This document shows positions 1 through 8,184 of a DNA stretch of 64,000 nt, one piece after another. Source of the DNA: Fastidiosipila sp963510375 (GTDB lineage: Bacteria; Bacillota; Clostridia; Saccharofermentanales; Fastidiosipilaceae). The translations under genes were made by a program, and so were the position numbers. The stretch's first letter is position 1. Each line of letters opens with the position of its first letter. The notes below the pieces were generated by a model, which worked only from the letters and a program-made list of their open reading frames with translations, ran no database searches and had not been told where the DNA came from. The DNA lies in assembly GCA_963510375.1 (NCBI GenBank), contig CAUPES010000004.1:43975-107974 (forward strand). The letters are read 5' to 3'.

Positions 1-20
1 TTTTTCTTCTTTAGGCAAAG

Positions 21-833
21 CTAAGAAACAAGAAACTTCTCACGATTAATTTTATTGGATACAAATATTAATAAGGCTATATCAATCAAAAGCAAAACTC
101 CTGCCAAAATTATCTGCATCTCAAGCCCAAAATAGAATACACCACTTACTTGAGAAATTACTAATGCCAATATTGGAAATGCAATTAAACTCGATATTGA
201 CTGAGCTGCTCTAGCAGTTTTTACTTTGAAAGATACGAGAATAATTATCAATATACTAAGAACGGTCACTGCAGGAACTAGCAATATTGTCATAACTAAC
301 CAGTTAAGGTTTAAACTAATAGCATAGCCTAGAAAATATCTAGTAGCTGAATTAACTATGACAGCATAAATTACAATGCTCAAGGCTGTTATCAATATTG
401 AGGGCACAAAGCTACCTAAAGCTTTGGCAATAATAAGTTCTGTATTAGTAACTGGGGTATACATTAGGCCTTCAAGAGTTTTGTTTTCTTTTTCGCCTAT
501 GAAACTATATGATGCAATTACTGATGCTATCATCACTGGAATCATCAAAAATATAGGTGCTAATAATATTGTTAAAGTAACTACAAGCATTTTAATTTCA
601 GTACTTCCGACATCAGGCAAAACTTCATTTGGTAAAATACTCAAGAGTTTGTTCAAATCGCTACCATTATTTACCTCACCACTAAACTTGAAAATAATTA
701 TCAGCAATAATGGCATAAAGACTGAAATTATTAGTGGCAACAAAGTTATAGCGAGCATTGATTCTTTATCACTTATAACGTCTAAAATATCTTTTCTGGC
801 TACAGCATATATTCTTTTATAATTCATTAGCAC
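21..833 (-). CDS. ABC-2 type transporter permease
   Basis: This 270-residue integral membrane protein has about six hydrophobic segments. One lies at residues 27-48, and a cluster near 80-110 and 130-260 alternates with short loops, as in the ABC-2 permease family. The first charged stretch (KRIYAVARKDILDVISDKES) is typical of NatB/YhaP-like exporter subunits. It is translated after the ATPase gene, and its start overlaps that gene's end by 17 bases, so the two are almost certainly one exporter. The substrate cannot be told; Na+ or drug efflux are the family's usual guesses. The gene is complete, with its stop close to the left edge. Confidence 0.85.
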   Translation of the reverse strand: MLMNYKRIYAVARKDILDVISDKESMLAITLLPLIISVFMPLLLIIIFKFSGEVNNGSDLNKLLSILPNEVLPDVGSTEIKMLVVTLTILLAPIFLMIPVMIASVIASYSFIGEKENKTLEGLMYTPVTNTELIIAKALGSFVPSILITALSIVIYAVIVNSATRYFLGYAISLNLNWLVMTILLVPAVTVLSILIIILVSFKVKTARAAQSISSLIAFPILALVISQVSGVFYFGLEMQIILAGVLLLIDIALLIFVSNKINREKFLVS

Positions 834-1821
834 TCTCCTTCTTTAGCTGAGATGTCTTTGTACGATCTAAGTCAGCATCTTTTATCTTAGCGAAGTAAAG
901 GTCATTTAAACTTCTTTCAATATGTTTAACTTCATAAATCTCAATACCAGCTCGTACAAGTTTGTTTACCAGATCAGCTATTGCTGTTTCATTATCTAAT
1001 TTAACTCTTGCTTCATTCATAGATATGAATTCATAATCATAATCACTCAATATCGATGCAATAATTGGAGTTTCTGCAAATTTTATTACTACATCTTTGT
1101 TAGGAAATTCTTCCTGTATTAGCTCTTTTACTGAACCTTGAGCAATAATCTCTCCTGATCTAATAATAGCCACATCATCAATAAGTAGCTCCAGTCCAAA
1201 AAGCTGATGTGTACACAAGAATATGCTCACTGACTCTTCTCTTACCAAATGAACTAAATAATCAATAATCTTGGCATTACTCTCTGGGTCTAAGCCAGAA
1301 GTTGGTTCATCCAAGATCAGGAACTTAGGCTTCGCTAAAACTGCACGTGCTAGAAGCAGTTTCTGTTTCATACCTTTACTCAGAGAAGCTACTTTTGATT
1401 TTGCTCTATCTGCAAGATCAAAGAAATCAAGGAGATCATTGATTCGTATTTGGAGTTCATGTTTAGGGATCTCATAAATTTGCCCCCAAATATTCAGGTT
1501 TTCAAATACTGATAAACGCTCATATAGGCTACCGTCATTTTGTACTCCAATTCGGCTCCTGGCCTCATCACAATATGTTTTTGTAAGCTCTTCACCAAAA
1601 AGTCTGACTACACCTGAATCGGCTTTATACAACCCTGTCAACAAACGAACAGTGGTTGTCTTGCCTGCGCCATTTGGGCCCAGTAAGGCAAAAGTTCTTC
1701 CTTTTCTTATCTCGAGAGACAAATTTTTGATAATAGGTCTATCGTCTATGGTTTTGTTAAGCTTATAAGCGGAGGCTATAATTTCAGGTGTAGTTTTGTC
1801 GTTTGTGTTTTTTGCGCTCAT
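817..1821 (-). CDS. ABC transporter ATP-binding protein (NatA-like)
   Basis: This 334-residue ATPase energises the adjacent ABC-2 permease. Visible motifs are Walker A (GPNGAGKTT, about residue 48), the signature LSKGMKQK (about 147) and Walker B with D-loop FLILDEPTSGLD (about 167). The C-terminal 100 residues form the extra domain seen in exporter ATPases such as NatA. The start is supported by AAGGAG a few bases upstream (about 1831-1836). It is the first gene of a two-gene minus-strand operon. An imperfect inverted repeat (CTTAACT...AGTTAAG, about 1870-1900) lies upstream and could be an operator, but nothing identifies the regulator. Confidence 0.88.
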   Translation of the reverse strand: MSAKNTNDKTTPEIIASAYKLNKTIDDRPIIKNLSLEIRKGRTFALLGPNGAGKTTTVRLLTGLYKADSGVVRLFGEELTKTYCDEARSRIGVQNDGSLYERLSVFENLNIWGQIYEIPKHELQIRINDLLDFFDLADRAKSKVASLSKGMKQKLLLARAVLAKPKFLILDEPTSGLDPESNAKIIDYLVHLVREESVSIFLCTHQLFGLELLIDDVAIIRSGEIIAQGSVKELIQEEFPNKDVVIKFAETPIIASILSDYDYEFISMNEARVKLDNETAIADLVNKLVRAGIEIYEVKHIERSLNDLYFAKIKDADLDRTKTSQLKKESANEL

Positions 1822-1971
1822 TTTTTGTTCTCCTTAAATCTGCCCAATTCTAAACTAACCAACATTCCCCTTAACTTAAGCTCACACTATAGTTAAGTTT
1901 ATTAAATAGTTTTATTTTAAATATATTATATGATACGAGTTTTTATTCTTCAAAAATATGGTAAAAAGAGC

Positions 1972-1999
1972 TTGACCTTTCAGTCTGTTGTATTAGAAT
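1972..1999 (+). promoter_or_regulatory. Promoter for trpB leader
   Basis: TTGACC (1972-1977) and TAGAAT (1994-1999) are separated by 16 bases, a good sigma-A promoter. The transcript would start near 2006, about 90 bases before the leader peptide. The AT-rich 5' part shows no T-box stem I. Confidence 0.6.
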
Positions 2000-2093
2000 T
2001 AATTTAATAGATTTAGTAATTATATGAGACTTAATATTTTATAAGATTTAATACTTTATGAGATTATAAGATTTTTTGAAAGGAGATCACACG

Positions 2094-2138
2094 ATGTTCC
2101 AAACAATTTACATCTGGCAAAGCTGGCGTAGCATGTGA
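2094..2138 (+). CDS. Trp-rich leader peptide of trpB
   Basis: This is a 14-codon ORF encoding MFQTIYIWQSWRSM. Trp codons at positions 8 and 11 in so short a peptide are strongly enriched. It has a strong ribosome binding site (GAAAGGAG, 2078-2085) at ideal spacing. It lies between a good promoter and a terminator, directly before tryptophan synthase beta, so it reads as an attenuation leader peptide sensing charged tRNA-Trp. The stop codon sits in the 5' arm (GTGAG, 2135-2139) of a hairpin closed by CTCAC (2159-2163), which fits ribosome-position control of RNA folding. Confidence 0.75.
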   Translation: MFQTIYIWQSWRSM

Positions 2139-2190
2139 GATGACTTTAAACGGTTAGGCTCACTATTATTCATGGATAAATGAGGAGTCT

Positions 2191-2240
2191 ATGCCGGGTG
2201 TGATCTTAGTATTACCGCATAGAAGATATGCGGTTTTTTT
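2191..2240 (+). terminator. Attenuator terminator of trpB leader
   Basis: The stem ACCGCAT (2214-2220) / ATGCGGT (2228-2234) is followed by a run of Ts. The upstream segment ATGCCGGGT (2191-2199) can pair with the same ACCGCAT arm, giving a mutually exclusive antiterminator. The T-box core AGGGTGGNACCGCG is not present, although GGGTG and ACCGC occur 15 bases apart. Confidence 0.7.
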
Positions 2241-2297
2241 ATACCTGATTTCTAGGCTCCAGTAGGACAAGACAGCAAATATAAGGAGCTTAAGAAA

Positions 2298-3497
2298 ATG
2301 GAAAACAAAAAGGGTTTTTATGGCAAATTTGGTGGAAGTTATGTTCCAGAGGCAATACAAAAAGAATTAGATAGAATAGCAGAGTATTATGAGGCGCTAA
2401 AAGATGATAAAGACTTTAGAGCAGAATTAGATTACTATCTCCGAGATTATGTCGGGCGCAAATCTCCACTGTATTTCGCAGAAGGTTTAACAAAGAAATT
2501 AGGCGGCGCCAAAATTTACCTCAAGCGTGAGGACTTAAACCACCTAGGTGCACATAAGATTAATAATGCTATTGGTCAAGTCTTACTAGCTAAGAGAATG
2601 GGCAAAACTAGGCTAATCGCTGAAACAGGAGCTGGGCAACACGGTGTAGCCACTGCAGCAGTTGCAGCAAAATTCGGAATGGATTGCACCGTTTATATGG
2701 GCAAAAAAGATGTGAAACGCCAAAAACTCAATGTCTTCCGCATGGAATTAATGGGCACCAAAGTTGTATCAGTAGAAAAAGGTGGACAATCTTTAACAGA
2801 AGCTGTCGATTGTGCTTTCGAAGATCTTACAGAAAATCTTGATAACACCTTCTATTTAATTGGATCAGCAGTTGGCCCTCATCCTTACCCGGCAATGGTC
2901 AAAGATTTCCAATCTGTAATTAGCAAAGAAATGAAAGAGCAAATCTTAGAAAAAGAAGGTCGCTTACCAGATGCTGTCGTAGCCTGTGTAGGTGGTGGGT
3001 CTAATTCCATTGGAGCATTTGCGAATTTCATTGAGGACGAGTCTGTTCAATTATATGGTGCTGAAGGCGGCGGAAAAGGTACTAACACTCTCGAAACCTC
3101 CGCAACTTTATCCGTTGGGAAAGTCATGATAGAACATGGTATGAACACTTACGTAATCGCTGACGGAGAAGGCAACATGCGTCCTACCTACTCTATCTCT
3201 GCTGGACTAGACTATGTAGCTGTCGGTCCTGAGCATGCTTACTTGAAAGACACTAATAGAGCCCAATATCTTGCTATAACTGATGATGAAGCTCTCGAAG
3301 CTTTCCAAATTCTCTGTGCAACAGAAGGTATAATTCCTGCTCTAGAGTCATCACACGCTTTAGCATTGGCTATTAAATTAGCACCTACTATGAAAAAAGA
3401 TAAGATTATTATTGTCAATCTATCTGGTCGTGGTGATAAAGATGTTGCACAGGTTTTAGATATTCTGAAGGATAAGGGGAAAAGTAGTAAAGGTTAA
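2298..3497 (+). CDS. trpB: Tryptophan synthase beta chain
   Basis: This enzyme makes L-tryptophan from indole and serine with PLP in the cytoplasm. The 399-residue length is normal for TrpB. The PLP lysine is K87 in GAHKINNA, the catalytic glutamate is E109 in AETGAG, and the phosphate-binding loop is GGGSNSIG (about 232). AAGGAG at 2283-2288 fixes the start. No trpA or other trp gene is adjacent, so it probably stands alone and uses imported or host/microbiota indole. Expression is likely controlled by the Trp leader upstream. It is a TrpB1-like sequence, with no sign of decay. Confidence 0.95.
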   Translation: MENKKGFYGKFGGSYVPEAIQKELDRIAEYYEALKDDKDFRAELDYYLRDYVGRKSPLYFAEGLTKKLGGAKIYLKREDLNHLGAHKINNAIGQVLLAKRMGKTRLIAETGAGQHGVATAAVAAKFGMDCTVYMGKKDVKRQKLNVFRMELMGTKVVSVEKGGQSLTEAVDCAFEDLTENLDNTFYLIGSAVGPHPYPAMVKDFQSVISKEMKEQILEKEGRLPDAVVACVGGGSNSIGAFANFIEDESVQLYGAEGGGKGTNTLETSATLSVGKVMIEHGMNTYVIADGEGNMRPTYSISAGLDYVAVGPEHAYLKDTNRAQYLAITDDEALEAFQILCATEGIIPALESSHALALAIKLAPTMKKDKIIIVNLSGRGDKDVAQVLDILKDKGKSSKG

Positions 3498-3507
3498 GAA
3501 TATAATA

Positions 3508-3553
3508 AAGCCCTTTGCCAATAGAAATTTGGTAAAGGACTTTGTACTTTTTG
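3508..3553 (+). terminator. Terminator after trpB
   Basis: A long inverted repeat, AAAGCCCTTTGCCAA / TTGGTAAAGGACTTT with two mismatches and a short loop, is followed by a T-rich stretch. It lies 10 bases after the trpB stop. Confidence 0.8.
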
Positions 3554-3765
3554 CTCAGATGAGATAAAAATATCTAATTAAGTAACAGCATAAATTTTCA
3601 AAAAATATAATTAAAATCTTATTCTATTTTTAATCAATTTACTATCAAAGCTATCGAACTGACTAAAATCATTTTTTTGTGTAGTGTCAATTGCATAATC
3701 ATGTTTATCTCTTACACCTATAAATTATCTTTATACAAATTAAGTTTAAATCACTTTTCTACACA

Positions 3766-4887
3766 TCACGCGAAACAATTTTCAACAATTTCCAACATTT
3801 GTCCCCAAACATTTTCCATTTCTTTAACTAATTTAAATTGAGTTCTACATCTATCTAAGTTGTGCTGTGGTCTATCCTTGCTCACATTGAAATAAATATC
3901 ACCATCGAGGTAGTCTGTCAAAAATCTAATTCCACATTCAAGTGTCATTAACTTTGCACCCCAAGGCAAGGATTTAATCTCAGCCTCGTTAAGCGTTCCC
4001 TTACTACTCTCAGCATAACCTCCGGTATATACTTCGAATAAATTGAGAGCAAATTTAACTTTAGATAAATCTTGTTCATCCTCCGCTGCCGTATTGGCAC
4101 CAAATCTTATAGAATCGCCAAAATCATAAGCACATAAACCTGGCATTACCGTATCAAGATCAATGACACAAATACCTTTGTCAGTTGTTTTATCAAATAA
4201 AATATTATTTAATTTTGTGTCATTATGAGTAACCTTTAAAGGCAAAGTTCCATTTTCTAATTGCTCAAGCAACACACTACAGTCTGCAACACGCTCTTCT
4301 ACGAAACTCAATTCTGCTACAACATCTTTAACCCTATCCAGTTTGTCTGCTTCTACAGATTTTTGCAAATTGTTCAAACGATCAACTGTATTGTGGAAAT
4401 TTTTTATTGTCTCGTAAAGTTCTCCTGCTGGAAAGTCTGCCAGCAGTGCTTGGAATCTCCCAAAAGTTCTCGCACTTTCGTAAAACTGATCCTCACTCTC
4501 AACTTTAGATAGACAATATGTACCTTCAACGAAATCGTACAATCTCCAATTCTCGAAATTAGAATCTGTGAAATAGAGTTGGCCTGATCTTGTACATATA
4601 AGCTTCATTGCTTCTCTGCTTGCATCTCCAGCATTTGCTTTTACTTTTTTCTGTAGAAAAGATGTCACTTTACTTATATTTAGCATAAGTTCATCAGTGT
4701 TTTTGAAAGCTACAGAGCTTATTCTTTGAAGTATATATCGTTTGGCTTCGCCAGAGTCCAATTGTGTATATACACAAAAAGTATCGTTTATATGCCCATC
4801 ACCGTATCTTAAAACTCTGACCAATTTGCCCTCCAGAGGGAAAGCCTCCAGCGCTTCATTTAAGTTAGTTTCCGCTTCAACTCTCAT
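3766..4887 (-). CDS. nahK: N-acetylhexosamine 1-kinase
   Basis: This cytoplasmic kinase phosphorylates GlcNAc/GalNAc at C1 in the lacto-N-biose/galacto-N-biose salvage pathway. The protein matches the NahK branch of the aminoglycoside phosphotransferase fold almost end to end: YGDGHIN near the N-terminus, RYILQRISS, the catalytic loop VTHNDTKLNNIL (about 220), IDLDT (metal site) and FGDSIRFGAN. The ATG at 4887 is preferred because AAGGTGAG precedes it at good spacing; a GTG three codons upstream is possible. It stands alone. Together with the GH85 enzyme at 9945-16310 it suggests use of host glycan amino sugars. No lnpA or galT neighbours are seen here. Confidence 0.85.
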   Translation of the reverse strand: MRVEAETNLNEALEAFPLEGKLVRVLRYGDGHINDTFCVYTQLDSGEAKRYILQRISSVAFKNTDELMLNISKVTSFLQKKVKANAGDASREAMKLICTRSGQLYFTDSNFENWRLYDFVEGTYCLSKVESEDQFYESARTFGRFQALLADFPAGELYETIKNFHNTVDRLNNLQKSVEADKLDRVKDVVAELSFVEERVADCSVLLEQLENGTLPLKVTHNDTKLNNILFDKTTDKGICVIDLDTVMPGLCAYDFGDSIRFGANTAAEDEQDLSKVKFALNLFEVYTGGYAESSKGTLNEAEIKSLPWGAKLMTLECGIRFLTDYLDGDIYFNVSKDRPQHNLDRCRTQFKLVKEMENVWGQMLEIVENCFA

Positions 4888-5058
4888 ATTTCTCACCTTA
4901 TTAACTTTGTCCTCTAAATCCCTTAATTTTGTAGTACTATTTTATTGACTCTAATATTCTTGCATTCAATTTTAGCATTGTCATAATTCACATGTGCATA
5001 ATATTCAAATTCAAGCTATTTTATCCTGCTTGTGCAAAAACTAAATATCCTTACTTAC

Positions 5059-5088
5059 TTGCATATTACTTAGATTTTCATATATAAT
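5059..5088 (+). promoter_or_regulatory. Promoter of metNIQ operon
   Basis: TTGCAT (5059-5064) and TATAAT (5083-5088) have an 18-base spacer, about 100 bases before metN. No S-box (SAM riboswitch) signature is visible in the short leader. Confidence 0.55.
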
Positions 5089-5189
5089 TAGCTGAAATTT
5101 ATTCTGATTAACTTTCGGATTAAAGGGTCAACAGGTATTTACATGAGGGAATGCACTTAATTAGTAATTGTATAGTTTTAGGAGCAAGT

Positions 5190-6248
5190 ATGATTAAGCT
5201 AAAAAATGTGTCAGTACATTTTCCCAAAGCATTAAATGATTCTCATAATGAGAATGATAGAATTTTGCACGCAGTTAATGATGTTAACTTGGATATTGAA
5301 GCTGGCGAAATCTACGGAATTATTGGTTATTCTGGAGCGGGCAAAAGCACACTTCTACGTGTGATTAATCAGCTGCAAAAACAAAATTCAGGACAAGTTT
5401 TTATTAATGGTACAGAAATTTCTAATTTAAGTAATAAAGACCTGAATCAAGTCCGCAAAAAAATAGGAATGATTTTTCAACATTTTAATCTCCTTAAACA
5501 ACTAACAGTGGCTGAAAATATAGCTTTCCCACTAAAACAAAGCAAAATGAGTGCTGCAGAAATCAACAGAAAAGTTGATGAATTATTGGATCTTGTAGGT
5601 CTAAGCAGTCATAAAAATTATTATCCAGTTCAACTTTCTGGTGGGCAAAGACAAAGAGTATCTATAGCAAGAGCTTTAGCAAATAATCCTGAAATACTTC
5701 TATCTGATGAAGCAACCAGTGCTTTGGACCCTAGAACTACTGAGTCAATTCTAAATCTACTCAAAGAAATCAACAAAAAAACTGGTATCACTATTGTTTT
5801 AATTACTCACGAGATGTCTGTCATTAAAGATATTTGTGACAGAGTGGCTGTTATGCAAAACGGGGAAATCATAGAAGAGGGTAAAGTCTTTGATGTCTTT
5901 ACCAACCCTCAAACTGCTTTAAGCAAGGAGTTCATCCAGTCAGCAAGTTCTACCGAACAAGGTTTAGCTAAGTTACTGTCGAGGCCGGAAACTATTAACA
6001 TCAACCCTAATGACAAGTTAATCCGCATAGATTTCGCTGGTGAAAGCGCTCAAGAACCTTTGATTGCGAATTTAGCAAGTAAGTATAATGTCACACTTAG
6101 TATCCTCTTTGGCAACATTGAAATTATTCAGGATAAGCCTGTAGGTACTTTACTCGTGTCACTTTCTGGTTCCACTAATAACCTTGACAACGCTTTAAAG
6201 TATTTTGTCTCTGAGAATATTAGTTTTAAAGAAATTAATTTACATTGA
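5190..6248 (+). CDS. metN: Methionine ABC transporter ATP-binding protein
   Basis: This is the ATPase of the D/L-methionine importer. Walker A is GYSGAGKST (46-54), the signature LSGGQRQRVSIARA, and Walker B/D-loop ILLSDEATSALDP, the last being the MetN form. The C-terminal 80 residues form a NIL domain, which in E. coli MetN binds methionine and inhibits transport. The start was placed at the ATG at 5190, with AGGAG at 5180-5184. An upstream in-frame ATG at 5151 has no spaced ribosome binding site. It is the first gene of metN-metI-metQ. Confidence 0.93.
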   Translation: MIKLKNVSVHFPKALNDSHNENDRILHAVNDVNLDIEAGEIYGIIGYSGAGKSTLLRVINQLQKQNSGQVFINGTEISNLSNKDLNQVRKKIGMIFQHFNLLKQLTVAENIAFPLKQSKMSAAEINRKVDELLDLVGLSSHKNYYPVQLSGGQRQRVSIARALANNPEILLSDEATSALDPRTTESILNLLKEINKKTGITIVLITHEMSVIKDICDRVAVMQNGEIIEEGKVFDVFTNPQTALSKEFIQSASSTEQGLAKLLSRPETININPNDKLIRIDFAGESAQEPLIANLASKYNVTLSILFGNIEIIQDKPVGTLLVSLSGSTNNLDNALKYFVSENISFKEINLH

Positions 6249-6297
6249 TAAAATAGTTTTAACCCAGCTTTTAACCGACTGACAAGGAGAAAATTAA

Positions 6298-7002
6298 ATG
6301 CAAAACCTGCAAAAATTTTTGGAACAAATTATCCCAAATGTATTAACAATACCTGGCGAATTTATCCAAGCAAGTTTGGAAACTATCTTTATGACTTTCG
6401 TTACAGCACTAATTGCCTTCCCTTTAGGCCTTGGTCTTGGTGTATTGTTAATCTTAACCATGCCTGGAGGGTTGAAGGATAATCCTAGACTGTATAAATT
6501 TTTAGACAAAGTTGTAAATATATTTCGTTCTATACCCTTTGTTATTTTAATAGCACTTTTGGTCGGTGTAACTAGATTTGTAGTTGGAAGATCTACAGGA
6601 ACTTCGGCAACAATAGTCCCTCTAGTAGTTTCTACAATTCCTTTCTATGCCAGACAAATTCAGAATACTTTAATTCTCCTGGATAAAAATGTTATAGAAG
6701 CAGCTCAAAGTATGGGGCTTGGTACAAACCAAATCGTGTTTAAAGTTTATATTAAAGAAGCCTTGCCAGATATTATCAGGGTCTCTGCTGTTTCTTTAAT
6801 TAGCGTTATTGGTCTTACGGCGATGGCTGGTACTGTTGCTGGTGGAGGTCTAGGAGATTTAGCAATTACCAGAGGTTACAACAGACATAATCATGATGTT
6901 ACAATTGTCGCAACTATTCTGATTTTATTGATTGTTTTTGTAATTCAAGTTTTAGCTGACAAAATAGCTGATAAAATTGATCATTCAAAAAATAAAAAGT
7001 GA
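6298..7002 (+). CDS. metI: Methionine ABC transporter permease
   Basis: This 234-residue permease has five hydrophobic segments and the MetI-type EAA loop (EAAQSMGLGTNQIVFKVYIK region, about 137-160). It forms the membrane channel with MetN. AAGGAG precedes the ATG. It lies 49 bases after metN and is followed by metQ, completing a canonical operon. Confidence 0.92.
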   Translation: MQNLQKFLEQIIPNVLTIPGEFIQASLETIFMTFVTALIAFPLGLGLGVLLILTMPGGLKDNPRLYKFLDKVVNIFRSIPFVILIALLVGVTRFVVGRSTGTSATIVPLVVSTIPFYARQIQNTLILLDKNVIEAAQSMGLGTNQIVFKVYIKEALPDIIRVSAVSLISVIGLTAMAGTVAGGGLGDLAITRGYNRHNHDVTIVATILILLIVFVIQVLADKIADKIDHSKNKK

Positions 7003-7028
7003 TAAAAGGACAACAGGAGGTAACGCAA

Positions 7029-7898
7029 GTGAAAAAAACTATCAAGAAATTTACAATTTATGCATTAACAATAGTTAGTGCAATCACATTAGTAGCCTGC
7101 CAAAACAGCAGTAAGAAAACCTTTACTATTGGCGTTGTTGGTGATGTCGAACGTGAAGTCTGGGAAGATGTTGAGAAGCGTCTAGAAGCTGATGGAGAGG
7201 ATATCAAGTTAGAAGTCTTTTCTGATTATGTCATGCCTAACCAAGCTTTAGCCGATGGTAGTATAGATATGAATGCTTTCCAACATGTTGCTTATTTAGT
7301 AGATTATGTAAAAGCTAATAAGTCAGAACTTGTGCCTGTAGGTTATACATACATCTCTCCTATGGCTGCTTATTCTGAGAAAATAAAAAACCTAAATGAA
7401 CTTAAAGATGGTGACGAAGTCATTATTCCTAACGACCCTACAAATGGTGGACGTGCTTTACTATTGCTAGAACAAGCCGGCGTTCTAGAGATAGATGATA
7501 AAGCTGGCATTACTCCAAGCACTTCCGATATAGTCAGCAATCCAAAAAACATTAAAATAACAAGTATTGATGCTGCTCAAATCTTTATTGGTATCAAAGA
7601 TGTAGCTGCTGTCGTAGCTAACACAAATTTTGCAGTTGATGCAGGTCTAAATCCTTATAAAGATGGTATCTTTGTAGATACTGATAATATTGCTGCTGTT
7701 GCCAGCCAATATAAAAACGTAATGGCCGTTAAAGCAAAAGATAAAGACAGCGAAATTGTTGCCAAAATTGTTGCAGCTTATCAATCTGCAGCCACGGAAG
7801 CAAAAATAAAGGAAGTCTCAGCAGGAGCCGACCAAAAAGCTTGGTCAGATAAAGATGACATAGCTGCAGATTTTAAAACTGTTTTAAATCAGAAATAG
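7029..7898 (+). CDS. metQ: Methionine-binding lipoprotein
   Basis: This substrate-binding protein of the NlpA/MetQ family feeds MetNI. The GTG at 7029 is chosen because AGGAGG (7015-7020) precedes it by 8 bases. From there the protein opens with a basic n-region, a hydrophobic stretch and the lipobox LVAC (Cys about 25). The mature part begins with the family pattern FTIGVVGDVE and contains QHVAYLVDY. It is anchored to the outer face of the membrane. TAG is its stop, so amber is a normal stop codon in this organism. Confidence 0.92.
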   Translation: MKKTIKKFTIYALTIVSAITLVACQNSSKKTFTIGVVGDVEREVWEDVEKRLEADGEDIKLEVFSDYVMPNQALADGSIDMNAFQHVAYLVDYVKANKSELVPVGYTYISPMAAYSEKIKNLNELKDGDEVIIPNDPTNGGRALLLLEQAGVLEIDDKAGITPSTSDIVSNPKNIKITSIDAAQIFIGIKDVAAVVANTNFAVDAGLNPYKDGIFVDTDNIAAVASQYKNVMAVKAKDKDSEIVAKIVAAYQSAATEAKIKEVSAGADQKAWSDKDDIAADFKTVLNQK

Positions 7899-7933
7899 TT
7901 ATTTATCATATAAAAAATAACTATATAAATTCC

Positions 7934-7969
7934 AAGCTCCATTAACTTTTAAGTTTACGGAGCTTTTTT
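7934..7969 (+). terminator. Terminator of metNIQ
   Basis: AAGCTCC (7934-7940) pairs with GGAGCTT (7959-7965) and is followed by TTTT. It lies 36 bases after metQ. Confidence 0.8.
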
Positions 7970-8184
7970 CTTCTAGGTTAGCAACTATTTTTCCATATTG
8001 TCTTATATAAATTAATTTCATTTCAAAGATCCAATATTTTACTATTTTTTTCAATAAAACTTGTCAAGTTCAACAAATTTTCTAAAATCTTCAAAAAACA
8101 TTATCGTTCGTAATTTGCTTATGTTATAGTGTCACTTGTTAGTTAATTGTTCGTCATTAAGGCGTATTTTAGAAAGGGATTTGC

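Noticed and set aside
2000..2235. T-box riboswitch before trpB
   Set aside because: The core AGGGTGGNACCGCG is not contiguous (GGGTG and ACCGC are 15 bases apart), and the first 80 bases of leader are AT-rich with no stem I; the Trp leader peptide explains the region better.
2166..2360. Minus-strand frame over the trpB leader and start
   Set aside because: It overlaps the leader, terminator and trpB and has no family match; it is a shadow of those features.
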